Assembly (NCBI GenBank): GCA_018654745.1
Contig: JABILA010000120.1
Location: 1-64,000, forward strand
Reading direction: 5' to 3'
Origin: Alphaproteobacteria bacterium
GTDB lineage: Bacteria; Pseudomonadota; Alphaproteobacteria; UBA2966
Length of the DNA: 64,000 bases
The stretch's first letter is position 1; every line of letters begins with the position of its first letter. The translations under genes were made by a program, and so were the position numbers. Positions 55,582-64,000 of the stretch are shown in pieces. Below the pieces are notes generated by a model that did not search any database, was not told the DNA's origin, and saw nothing but the letters and a program-made list of their open reading frames with translations.

Positions 55582-55998
55582 ATGAGCGATAATTCATTAG
55601 ATGCCAGCGGTTTCCGTCTCTTGCACACCATGATCCGGGTCAAGGATCTGGAAAAATCCAAGGCCTTTTATACCGATTTTCTCGGTATGAAAATTATGCG
55701 TGAGTCGGAAAACGAAGTCGGAAAGTATTCCATTTGCTTCGTCGGATACGGTGACGAGGAAAAGGATTGCGTCGTCGAATTGACTTACAACTGGGGTCAG
55801 GATGAACCCTACGATCTGGGAACCGGATTTGGCCATCTCGCCATTGCGGCACCGGATGTCTATGCCACATGCGCGGCTCTGGAAAAGGCCGGTCTGAATA
55901 TTCCCCGTCCTGCAGGCCCTGTTAAAGGTGGTACCCGCGTCATTGCCTTTATCGAGGACCCTGATGGGTACAAGATTGAGCTGGTTCAACGCGACTAG
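55582..55998 (+). CDS. gloA: Lactoylglutathione lyase (glyoxalase I)
   Basis: LLHTMIRVKDLEKSKAFYTDFLGMKIMRESE…VELTYNWG…GFGHLAIA. Confidence 0.92.
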   Translation: MSDNSLDASGFRLLHTMIRVKDLEKSKAFYTDFLGMKIMRESENEVGKYSICFVGYGDEEKDCVVELTYNWGQDEPYDLGTGFGHLAIAAPDVYATCAALEKAGLNIPRPAGPVKGGTRVIAFIEDPDGYKIELVQRD

Positions 55999-56020
55999 AG
56001 CATAATCAGTCCAACGACTA

Positions 56021-56059
56021 AAAAAGGCGACTACTGTTCAGGGTAGTTGCCTTTTCTAT
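56021..56059 (+). terminator. Rho-independent terminator after gloA
   Basis: AAAAGGCGACTAC…GTAGTTGCCTTTT stem (13 bp with one G-U). Confidence 0.85.
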
Positions 56060-56078
56060 TTCTGTATGGACAAGGTCG

Positions 56079-56294
56079 TCAGGAAACAAAGACCGGAATG
56101 TATTTCCAGCCCGCACTTCCGGCAATCAAGAGGACCACCAAAGTTGTTAGCTGTACCCAGCGACGACGCCACAGCGGCGGGCGATTGTCGTTGATAGGGG
56201 CGGGGATACCGCGCCGCCTGGGCGCAGGGGGCTGACCTGGGTCATTGGCCGCCTGCGGCAAGGCTGCGTTTCCACGATATGAATTGCCCCGCAC
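56079..56294 (-). CDS. Small single-pass membrane protein, probable GTG start
   Basis: VRGNSYRGNAALPQAANDPGQPPAPRRRGIPAPINDNRPPLWRRRWVQLTTLVVLLIAGSAGWKYIPVFVS; C-terminal TM; directly downstream of gltA. Confidence 0.45.
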   Translation of the reverse strand: MRGNSYRGNAALPQAANDPGQPPAPRRRGIPAPINDNRPPLWRRRWVQLTTLVVLLIAGSAGWKYIPVFVS

Positions 56295-56304
56295 GGGTGC
56301 AGTC

Positions 56305-57624
56305 CTAACGCTTGTCGACTGGAACGTAAGTGCGCTGTGTCGCACCTGTATAGAGCTGACGTGGACGACCAATCTTTTGCGTTGGGTCACCGATCATCTC
56401 GTTCCACTGTGCTACCCAGCCAGTTGTGCGGGCAAGGGCAAACAGAACAGTAAACATGGATGTCGGAATACCCATAGCGCGCAAGATAATACCGGAATAG
56501 AAATCCACGTTGGGATAAAGCTTTTTCTCAACGAAATATTCGTCTTCCAGGGCAATCCGCTCAAGCTCCATAGCCAATTCAAGTAATGGCTCATCCCGGA
56601 CACCAAGTTCGTCCAGGACTTCGTGGCAGCTTTTGCGCAAAACAGTTGCACGCGGATCATGGTTTTTATAGACGCGGTGACCAAATCCAAACAACCGGAA
56701 TGGATCGTCCTTGTCCTTGGCTTTGTTGACGAATTCTGGAATACGATCAACCGATCCAATTTCTTCCAGCATATTGAGAACAGCTTCGTTTGCACCGCCG
56801 TGCGCCGGGCCCCATAAACAGGCAATGCCGGCAGCAATACAAGCAAACGGATTTGCACCGGATGAACCTGCAAGACGTACTGTTGAGGTGGAGGCATTTT
56901 GCTCATGGTCAGCGTGCAAGATAAATATCTTGTCCATGGCTTTAGCCAGGGTCGGGCTGACTTTGTATTCTTCAGCAGGAACACTGAACATCATGTGCAG
57001 GAAATCTTCGGCATAGGTCAGGTCGTTGCGTGGATAGGCAAACGGCTGGCCAATGGAATATTTGTATGCCATGGCAGCAATTGTCGGCATTTTCGCAATC
57101 AGGCGATGCGATGCGACCATGCGCTGATGCTCATCATTGATATCAGTACTGTCGTGATAGAAGGCACTCAATGCGCCAACGACACCGCACATGATGGCCA
57201 TGGGATGGGCATCGCGACGAAAACCCTGGAAAAAGCGCTGCAATTGCTCGTGCAACATCGAATGATAAGTGATGTTGTGAACAAATTTGTCCTTTTCGGC
57301 CTTTAATGGCAATTCGCCATATAAAAGCAAATAACAAACTTCAGGGAAGTCACTGTTTTCGGCCAATTCATCAATTGGATAACCACGATAAAGCAACACG
57401 CCCTCGTCACCATCAATATAAGTGATGGCGGATTCGCAGCTTGCCGTTGAGACAAATCCCGGATCGTACGTGAAGCGGCCTGTTTGACCGTAAAGCTTGC
57501 GGATATCAACAACTTCCGGACCAACTGTCCCTTGAAGTACTTGCATCTCAATGCTTTCGCCGCTCGCGCCGTCAGTCAATGTCATCGACTTGGCAGAATC
57601 AACCGTTGCCTTATCTGAGGCCAT
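56305..57624 (-). CDS. gltA: Citrate synthase
   Basis: [19 protein letters not shown]…[42 protein letters not shown]. Start set at 57624. Confidence 0.97.
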   Translation of the reverse strand: MASDKATVDSAKSMTLTDGASGESIEMQVLQGTVGPEVVDIRKLYGQTGRFTYDPGFVSTASCESAITYIDGDEGVLLYRGYPIDELAENSDFPEVCYLLLYGELPLKAEKDKFVHNITYHSMLHEQLQRFFQGFRRDAHPMAIMCGVVGALSAFYHDSTDINDEHQRMVASHRLIAKMPTIAAMAYKYSIGQPFAYPRNDLTYAEDFLHMMFSVPAEEYKVSPTLAKAMDKIFILHADHEQNASTSTVRLAGSSGANPFACIAAGIACLWGPAHGGANEAVLNMLEEIGSVDRIPEFVNKAKDKDDPFRLFGFGHRVYKNHDPRATVLRKSCHEVLDELGVRDEPLLELAMELERIALEDEYFVEKKLYPNVDFYSGIILRAMGIPTSMFTVLFALARTTGWVAQWNEMIGDPTQKIGRPRQLYTGATQRTYVPVDKR

Positions 57625-57750
57625 GTTTCGTCCTTCCTGCAGTATTATTTTACTATGAGTCCACCGGCGAAAAATGCGGCGGACGAGGTTGCGTCTATTA
57701 TACTTGGTATTGGTCGTTGTGGGAAACGTTCCGGCCTGATTTGTGGCCAA

Positions 57751-59160
57751 TTACGCTTGTTTGGTACTGATATCCGCGACCCTGGCAAGACTTTCTTCCT
57801 TGCCTAAAATCGTTAAAACATCAAAGATTCCGGGGGTTTTGGCACGTCCGGTGAGGGCCGCCCGCAGTGGTTGGGCAACCATGCCAAACTTGATTTCACG
57901 GTCTGTGGCAAACTGCCGCACACAAGCGTCCAGCGCATCATGATCCCAGACCTCAGTTGATTTGAGATATACGCTTATTTCTGCCAATAGTTTCGGGGCA
58001 TCTCCGGCAACCGCGGATGCTGATTTTTCATCCATTTCCAACGGTCTTGTATCTGTTAAAAATATAGCATTTTCAACAAGTTCAGGTATTGATTTGCCAC
58101 GTTCCTTTAAAGCAGGCATGGCTGCTGTCAGGCGTTCAATATCAACTTCACCCAAATCCCTGCCAATGGTCTCGGACAAGCCTGGCAAAGTCAGGTTGAT
58201 CAGGGTCTGGTCGTCACTTTGGCGAATATAGTATCCGTTAATGTTATCCAGTTTCTTGAAATCAAACCGTGACGGCGATTTTCCCAACCCATCTACATCG
58301 AACCACTCGATGGCTTGTTCAGTAGAAATAAACTCGTCATCACCATGGCCCCAACCCAGCCGCAGCAGGTGATTGCGAATTGCTTCCGGCAGATAGCCCA
58401 TATCCTTGTAGGCCTCGATGCCCAGCGCACCATGCCTCTTGGACAATTTGGCACCATCCGCGCCATGAATCAGCGGAATATGACCAAAAACCGGCATATC
58501 CCATCCCATGGCCTTGTATAACTGCGCCTGGCGAGCAGCATTATTCAGGTGGTCATCACCCCGCATGATATGGCTGATGCCCATGTCATGATCGTCAACA
58601 ACAACCGAGAGCATGTATGTGGGTGTTCCGTCACCACGCAGCAGGACCATATCGTCCAACTGGTCGTTTTTGAACTTCACGTTACCCTGAACCTGGTCTT
58701 CAATGATCGTTTCACCTTGCTGAGGTGCTTTCAGGCGAACAACAGGATCTACACTGGCCGGGGCTTCGGATGGGTCTCGATCCCGCCAACGCCCATCATA
58801 CATGAGCGAACGTCCCTCCGCCTTGGCCTTCTCGCGCATTTCAGCCAGCTCTTCAGGCGTGCAATAGCAATAATAGGCGTTTCCGTCTGCCAACAACTGG
58901 CGAGCAACCTCTGCGTGACGATCCGCTTGTTGTGACTGGTAGACAACTTCGCCGTCCCAATCCAGACCCAGCCACTGCATACCATCGACAATGGCCTCCA
59001 TCGCTTCAGGCGTTGAACGTGCACGATCCGTATCTTCTATTCTCAACCTGAACTGTCCGCCATGGTGGCGGGCATACAGCCAGTTGAACAAAGCGGTACG
59101 GGCACCGCCAATGTGCAGAAAACCTGTGGGCGAGGGTGCAAATCGGGTAATCACAGTCAT
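57751..59160 (-). CDS. gltX: Glutamyl-tRNA synthetase
   Basis: [39 protein letters not shown]. Confidence 0.97.
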   Translation of the reverse strand: MTVITRFAPSPTGFLHIGGARTALFNWLYARHHGGQFRLRIEDTDRARSTPEAMEAIVDGMQWLGLDWDGEVVYQSQQADRHAEVARQLLADGNAYYCYCTPEELAEMREKAKAEGRSLMYDGRWRDRDPSEAPASVDPVVRLKAPQQGETIIEDQVQGNVKFKNDQLDDMVLLRGDGTPTYMLSVVVDDHDMGISHIMRGDDHLNNAARQAQLYKAMGWDMPVFGHIPLIHGADGAKLSKRHGALGIEAYKDMGYLPEAIRNHLLRLGWGHGDDEFISTEQAIEWFDVDGLGKSPSRFDFKKLDNINGYYIRQSDDQTLINLTLPGLSETIGRDLGEVDIERLTAAMPALKERGKSIPELVENAIFLTDTRPLEMDEKSASAVAGDAPKLLAEISVYLKSTEVWDHDALDACVRQFATDREIKFGMVAQPLRAALTGRAKTPGIFDVLTILGKEESLARVADISTKQA

Positions 59161-59361
59161 AGGGCTTGATAATTCCAGTTCCTGAAGAAAAACGGGCCCA
59201 GATCACTGCATATACCAAACATAATGTCATACGAATGTATGCGCTGTCGCCTGGGATGTTTTCTGGACGGCAATGTTTAACACATCCGTTTCAGCCGTGC
59301 GACTGTTGGCGCCTATTTTTCATTCAACGGAATTGAGCTGGAAATACGGGATTTTGATCTG

Positions 59362-61590
59362 TTGAAGAGAACAAAACAGTTGTCAGGGACAAAGGGATAC
59401 GGATTGAAGTCCGTTTTCGACGTTTCCACATTGTTGGCTCAAGGAACCAGCCGTCAGGCACTTTGGTTACCTGTGGCTTTTGCCATGGGAACCGCTGCCT
59501 ATTTTGCCCTGGACCATGAACCTGTTTTCTGGTTGGCACCGGTTCTCATGTTGGTATTCGCGCTGGCCGTATATGGTTTGCGGCGAACACATACGGCAGC
59601 TTTGTTGATGATTTTCGCGATGTTTGTTGCCGCTGGATTCACGTTGGTACAATGGCGAGCGAACAGTCTTGTAGCACCGGTTATCGAACGTAAACTACCA
59701 CCTGTTGATCTGACCGGAATTGTGGAAAAAATTGATTTTCGAAAAGGTGGCTTGCGGGTCACGCTTGGGAAATTGGCAATCAGCCAGCTGGATCCGGTAA
59801 AAACACCCGTCAGAGTTCGCATAACGTCACGATTTGACCAACCCGATGTTCGCCCAGGCGATCTGGTTGAGGTTCGGGCCAGACTGATGCCCCCGCCGGA
59901 GGCTGCCAGGCCCGGCGGGTTTGATTTTGTCCGTCGAGCGTGGTTTCAACAGATCGGTGCGGTGGGCTACAGTTTTGGCAAGCTGAAAATAGTTGGCCGG
60001 GCAAACGAAAGTAGTTGGCGAAATCATATTGCCGAACTGCGTCAACATGTTACGCACCGGATACTGCAAGCCTTTTCAGGAGACAAAACACCGGCAAATC
60101 TGGCTGCGGCACTCATGACCGGCCAACGCGGTGGCGTTCCGGAAGGTGTCGTGCAGGCACTGCGAGATGCGGGTTTGGCACATTTGCTGGCCATCTCAGG
60201 ATTACACATCGGACTGTTGTCTGGCCTGATTTTCTTTGTCAGTCGCGCCCTCCTTGCTCTGGTTGAACCAGTGGCCCTGCGATATCCGATCAAGAAATTT
60301 GCCGCCGTACTGGCTCTGGCGGGGGCGTTTGTATATCTGCTGATAACAGGCGCGACAGTACCGACGCAGCGTGCTTTCCTGATGACCGGGCTGGTTCTTG
60401 TTGCTGTCATGCTGGATCGACGGGCCATATCCATGGGGCTTGTTGCCTGGGCTGCGGGTGTTGTTCTTGTTCTTTCGCCCGAAAGCCTGACTGGACCTGG
60501 TTTCCAGATGTCCTTTGCAGCAGTGGTCGCTTTGATCGCGGTTTATGAGCGCAGTCAGCCCCGGCTTTCCGCCTTGCGCAGGGGGCAGGGATATGGTCGC
60601 CGTGTAATGCTGTATGTCCTTGGCGTCGCTTTAACGACCGTTGTCGCCAGTCTGGCAACGTCACCTGTCGCAGTTGCGCATTTCGGTAGATTGGCGTCCT
60701 GGGGATTGGCCGCAAATCTCATCGCAGTGCCAGTAATGGCTTTATGGATTATGCCGTGGGCACTTGCGGCATTTGTCCTGATGCCTTTTGGTCTGGAAAG
60801 TTGGGCACTGGCACCCATGGGTGTTGGTATTAACATCGTCGTCGACGTTGCCCAAACCGTTGCTGCCTGGCCAGGGGCTGTACAGGTACTGCCTGCCATG
60901 CCGATTTATGCTCTCGCATTTATGGCGCTGGGCGGTTTGTGGATTTGCCTGAATGATCCTGAGAAATTGAAGCCTGCCGGATTTTGGCCGGGTGGGGTCC
61001 TGATCGCCGCAGGCATTGTTTTCTGGATTGCCGTCAAGCCACCCGTTGTAATGATAGATGGAAATGGACGTCTCTATGGGGTGATGGCTGTCGACGGGTC
61101 TCTTCGTGTAAACAATCGTCGCGACAGCTTTACCTTGAGAAGCTGGCTGGCTGAGCAAGGATTATCCAACGCCGATAGTCTGCATGCCTATAGGGGGCCA
61201 AGACCAAATGGAACCAGGACAGGTCTTGGCCTTCAATGTGACTCACTCGGATGTCAGTATCAAAATAAAGGACAAACCATTGCAATTATTCACGATATTC
61301 GGGCTTTGGAGGAAGACTGCGCCAAAGCTGACGCTGTCATCAGCACTGTGCCTTTAAGGAAAAAATGTCTCCAACCATCTCTCCGCATCGACCGGTTCGA
61401 TTTGTGGCGTGATGGTGCCCACGCCCTGTGGATTGGTGAGGATGGGCGCATGATCGTGAAGTCAGTCGCTGGCGAAAGAGGGGAAAGACTGTGGTCGCCA
61501 TCGCGTTTAAGGTCGACGCGAAAACCAATTCAGCCAAAATTGACAAATTCTGCATCCACCAAGCCTGACAAATTTGCCGTTCTTCCTTGA
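59362..61590 (+). CDS. comEC: ComEC/Rec2 family DNA-uptake channel protein
   Basis: LRDAGLAHLLAISGLHIGLLSGLIFF; multiple TM; between gltX and lexA. TTG start, exact start uncertain. Confidence 0.92.
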   Translation: MKRTKQLSGTKGYGLKSVFDVSTLLAQGTSRQALWLPVAFAMGTAAYFALDHEPVFWLAPVLMLVFALAVYGLRRTHTAALLMIFAMFVAAGFTLVQWRANSLVAPVIERKLPPVDLTGIVEKIDFRKGGLRVTLGKLAISQLDPVKTPVRVRITSRFDQPDVRPGDLVEVRARLMPPPEAARPGGFDFVRRAWFQQIGAVGYSFGKLKIVGRANESSWRNHIAELRQHVTHRILQAFSGDKTPANLAAALMTGQRGGVPEGVVQALRDAGLAHLLAISGLHIGLLSGLIFFVSRALLALVEPVALRYPIKKFAAVLALAGAFVYLLITGATVPTQRAFLMTGLVLVAVMLDRRAISMGLVAWAAGVVLVLSPESLTGPGFQMSFAAVVALIAVYERSQPRLSALRRGQGYGRRVMLYVLGVALTTVVASLATSPVAVAHFGRLASWGLAANLIAVPVMALWIMPWALAAFVLMPFGLESWALAPMGVGINIVVDVAQTVAAWPGAVQVLPAMPIYALAFMALGGLWICLNDPEKLKPAGFWPGGVLIAAGIVFWIAVKPPVVMIDGNGRLYGVMAVDGSLRVNNRRDSFTLRSWLAEQGLSNADSLHAYRGPRPNGTRTGLGLQCDSLGCQYQNKGQTIAIIHDIRALEEDCAKADAVISTVPLRKKCLQPSLRIDRFDLWRDGAHALWIGEDGRMIVKSVAGERGERLWSPSRLRSTRKPIQPKLTNSASTKPDKFAVLP

Positions 61591-61609
61591 AGTAGCCGAA
61601 GGCGATTAA

Positions 61610-62317
61610 TCAATACTGCCGCAACAACCCCGCCAGTTTGCCCTGAACCTGAACCCGATCCGGACCAAAGATGCGTGTTTCATAATCTGTATTGGCAGCT
61701 TCCAGGGCGACGGAATTGCCTTTGCGCCGAATGCGTTTCAGCGTCACTTCCTCATCATCTACCAGGGCAACAACAATCGTACCATTTTCAGCCGTTTCAC
61801 CGCGTTCTATAATAACGGTATCGCCATCCATGATTCCGACGTCGATCATCGAATCACCGGCAACTTCCAGCGCATAATAGTCGCCACGCCCCAGCATACC
61901 GCCGGGAACATCGATCATATTGCTTTGATCCCGCAAGGCTTCAATTGGTGTACCAGCGGCGATCTTGCCATAAAGCGGCAAGCTGACGCTTTCCGGTCCC
62001 GGCTCAACTTCCGTAACCCTCTGGCCAAATTCTCCCTTGATTACGCTGGGAGAAAACCCGGACTGATCGGGTGCCGGAGGAGGGGGTGGGGCGGAGCCAA
62101 CCGTTTCAGGGAGCTTCAGGACTTCAAGTGCCCGGGCGCGGTGTGGCAATCGACGAATAAAACCACGTTCTTCCAAACCCGTAATCAACCGGTGAATGCC
62201 GGATTTTGATCTCAATCCCAGCGCATCCTTCATTTCATCGAAAGAAGGAGAAACACCGTTTTGACGGAGATGATCGTGAATAAACAAAAGAAGTTCGTGT
62301 TGTTTTCTCGTCAGCAT
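61610..62317 (-). CDS. lexA: SOS transcriptional repressor LexA
   Basis: [85 protein letters not shown]. Confidence 0.97.
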   Translation of the reverse strand: MLTRKQHELLLFIHDHLRQNGVSPSFDEMKDALGLRSKSGIHRLITGLEERGFIRRLPHRARALEVLKLPETVGSAPPPPPAPDQSGFSPSVIKGEFGQRVTEVEPGPESVSLPLYGKIAAGTPIEALRDQSNMIDVPGGMLGRGDYYALEVAGDSMIDVGIMDGDTVIIERGETAENGTIVVALVDDEEVTLKRIRRKGNSVALEAANTDYETRIFGPDRVQVQGKLAGLLRQY

Positions 62318-62413
62318 AGCCCCTCGCCATCCAGAAAAAGCAGTTAATTACCAGAGGTGCCCGACAAATCAGGAGCTTCCTCATCAGTACTATTCGATCC
62401 TTACAATGGTCTG

Positions 62414-62428
62414 GTTCTGCGAGTTTTC
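62414..62428 (+). promoter_or_regulatory. Degenerate LexA-box-like site GTTC-N7-TTTC
   Basis: One mismatch to GTTC-N7-GTTC in the lexA/tetR gap. Confidence 0.3.
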
Positions 62429-62446
62429 CCCAGATATTATGAAGAG

Positions 62447-62461
62447 GAACAAAACCAAAAC
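62447..62461 (-). promoter_or_regulatory. Degenerate LexA-box-like site, minus strand GTTT-N7-GTTC
   Basis: GAAC-AAAACCA-AAAC on plus strand; one mismatch. Confidence 0.35.
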
Positions 62462-62470
62462 ATTATCTAT

Positions 62471-62485
62471 GTTCTACTTTGGTTC
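62471..62485 (+). promoter_or_regulatory. LexA box GTTC-TACTTTG-GTTC
   Basis: Exact alphaproteobacterial SOS-box match in the lexA promoter region. Confidence 0.75.
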
Positions 62486-62579
62486 TCATTGGTGGTCAAG
62501 CAGAAACTAGCGGGCCGATTGAATTTGTCATTCCATGATCTGTTTACGTCTGTCCCCTAATAATGTTACTACCCTTCAC

Positions 62580-63215
62580 ATGGGCAAATCCGGAAAAGAC
62601 AGTGAAAAGCGGGGGTATCATCACGGCAACCTGGCGGAGGCCTTGGTGCAGGCTGCCCTGGATCTGATTGCCAAGGTGGGTCCAGCCGGCTTTAGTTTTG
62701 CCGAGGTTACGCGCGCTGTCGGGGTCAGTCCGGCGGCTCCTTATCGTCACTTCAAGGACCGTGAAGCCCTGATGGCAGCCATTGCCAGCCGCGGGTTTGA
62801 CAAATTTTCGGACGCTCTGACCGCTGCCTGGAATGACGGTAAACCAGATGCCCTTGCGGCGTTCAAGAATGTGGGTCAAGCCTATCTGGCCTTCGCTCGC
62901 AAGGAGCCAGCCTATTTTGCGGCCATGTTTGAGGCTCGGGTCTCGCCCGGCAGTACGAAGGAACTAACCCAGGCGACAGAGCGTGCTTTCGCGGTTCTTC
63001 GCCGGGCATGCGATGCCTTGATCCTGACATTGCCTGAGAACAAACGTCCGCCATCCTTGATGATGGCCCTGCATGTCTGGACTATGTCGCACGGCATCGC
63101 GTCTTTATTTGGACGGGGAGATGCGGCGCGTCGGCACATTCCTATGACCCCGGAAGCGTTACTGGAAGCCAATATTCTGATCTATCTGGATGGTCTTGGT
63201 TTGAGTGGCGCTTAG
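62580..63215 (+). CDS. TetR/AcrR family transcriptional regulator (WHG-like C-terminal domain)
   Basis: YHHGNLAEALVQAALDLIAKVGPAGFSFAEVTRAVGVSPAAPYRHFKDREALMAAIA. Start ATG 62580. Confidence 0.92.
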   Translation: MGKSGKDSEKRGYHHGNLAEALVQAALDLIAKVGPAGFSFAEVTRAVGVSPAAPYRHFKDREALMAAIASRGFDKFSDALTAAWNDGKPDALAAFKNVGQAYLAFARKEPAYFAAMFEARVSPGSTKELTQATERAFAVLRRACDALILTLPENKRPPSLMMALHVWTMSHGIASLFGRGDAARRHIPMTPEALLEANILIYLDGLGLSGA

Positions 63216-63286
63216 CCAAAATTCTGCAGCAGCGTATTTTTTTAAATTTATCCCTTGATGCCAGGGTTATCGTCCCTATTTCTATA

Positions 63287-63305
63287 ATGTAAATAACATT
63301 TACAT
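63287..63305. promoter_or_regulatory. Perfect palindrome ATGTAAAT-AAC-ATTTACAT, candidate TetR-type operator; a TATAAT (63283-63288) overlaps its left edge
   Basis: 8-bp perfect inverted repeat, 3-nt centre, 9 nt upstream of the DUF2852 ATG. Confidence 0.6.
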
Positions 63306-63314
63306 GAGGATACA

Positions 63315-63707
63315 ATGGACATAGTCAACAAACTGGATGAACACGGAAAAGGAGCCTGGATTGGCGTCATGATCCTGAGTTTCATTCTTTTCTGGCCCGC
63401 GGGATTGGCAATCCTTGCTTACTTATCATGGAGTGGACGAATGAAATGCTGGAAGATGGGACGCCGCAAATGGCGTAACTACGGTGGTCATCACCACCAC
63501 AATCACGCATCAGCAAGCGGTAATTCGGCTTTTAACGATTATCGCGAAGAAACGCTGAAGCGTCTTGAAGAAGAGCAGGTCGAATTCGAAGGTTATCTTG
63601 AGCGCTTGCGACAGGCCAAGGACAAGTCAGAGTTTGATCAGTTCATGGACGAACGCCGCAATGCTCCTCCACCTTCAGATAACCCGGAGCCTTCTGCAAA
63701 CGCATAA
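63315..63707 (+). CDS. DUF2852 family membrane protein
   Basis: GAWIGVMILSFILFWPAGLAILAYLSWSGRMKCWKMGRRKWRN… with C-terminal coiled coil. Confidence 0.85.
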   Translation: MDIVNKLDEHGKGAWIGVMILSFILFWPAGLAILAYLSWSGRMKCWKMGRRKWRNYGGHHHHNHASASGNSAFNDYREETLKRLEEEQVEFEGYLERLRQAKDKSEFDQFMDERRNAPPPSDNPEPSANA

Positions 63708-63731
63708 GATTCAGGCTTGCCCCCGGGGGCC

Positions 63732-64000
63732 TTAATATCCCAGGGGACCCAGATCGATTATATCGACTGCATCACCAGCCTTGACGGCTGGTGCATGTGG
63801 TTCGCGCAAGATCAGAGCGTCAGCGCGAGCGAGGCGGGACAACATCGAACTATCCTGTTTGCCAAACGGCGTAACAACCAGATTACCTCTAGCATCTTTT
63901 GTTGTCGTGGCCCGCAAATAATCCTGACGCTGATCATTCTGCCCGAGGTCACCTGAAAGGACAGCACTTCGGGTTTCGAGACCGGGGGCGTTGGCACCCA
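63732..64000 (-). CDS. moeA: Molybdopterin molybdenumtransferase MoeA, C-terminal part, truncated by window end
   Basis: Minus-strand frame …GANAPGLETRSAVLSGDLGQNDQRQDYLRATTTKDARGNLVVTPFGKQDSSMLSRLARADALILREPHAPAVKAGDAVDIIDLGPLGY*. Confidence 0.85.
   Translation of the reverse strand, partial: GANAPGLETRSAVLSGDLGQNDQRQDYLRATTTKDARGNLVVTPFGKQDSSMLSRLARADALILREPHAPAVKAGDAVDIIDLGPLGY

Overview
This window is a contiguous, mostly collinear block of alphaproteobacterial core genome (taxon inferred from gene order and protein families; genus not determined). From left to right I read: a standalone PAS-domain protein (-), an orphan ORF, an outer-membrane porin, a small lipoprotein, tRNA-Leu(UAG), tig-clpP-clpX-lon-hupB, tRNA-Val(UAC), tRNA-Asp(GUC), a complete nuoA-N complex I operon running into birA-coaX-rnj-mce-DUF1467, a 2OG-Fe(II) oxygenase (-), a secreted protein of unknown function, proS-lolC-lolD-dat-ICMT-like-dnaE, an enoyl-CoA hydratase (-), rpsB-tsf-pyrH-frr-uppS-cdsA-dxr-rseP-bamA-skp-lpxD-fabZ-lpxA-lpxI-lpxB, a glyoxalase, gltA (-), gltX (-), comEC, lexA (-), a TetR regulator, a DUF2852 gene and the 3' part of moeA (-). 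I saw no CRISPR array, IS element, prophage, defence island or biosynthetic cluster. I do not see a clear undescribed multi-gene system. The best leads are regulatory: (i) exact alphaproteobacterial LexA-box matches (GTTC-N7-GTTC) in the lexA/tetR intergenic region, 66 nt upstream of the replicative dnaE, and overlapping the proS ribosome-binding region; (ii) a perfect ATGTAAAT-AAC-ATTTACAT palindrome between a TetR gene and a DUF2852 gene; (iii) a UUCG-capped hairpin in a roughly 400-nt gap that could be a terminator or small RNA; (iv) an exact CtrA-type TTAA-N7-TTAA site beside a PAS protein and an orphan ORF. All of these are inferences from reading the sequence and need computational and experimental checks.
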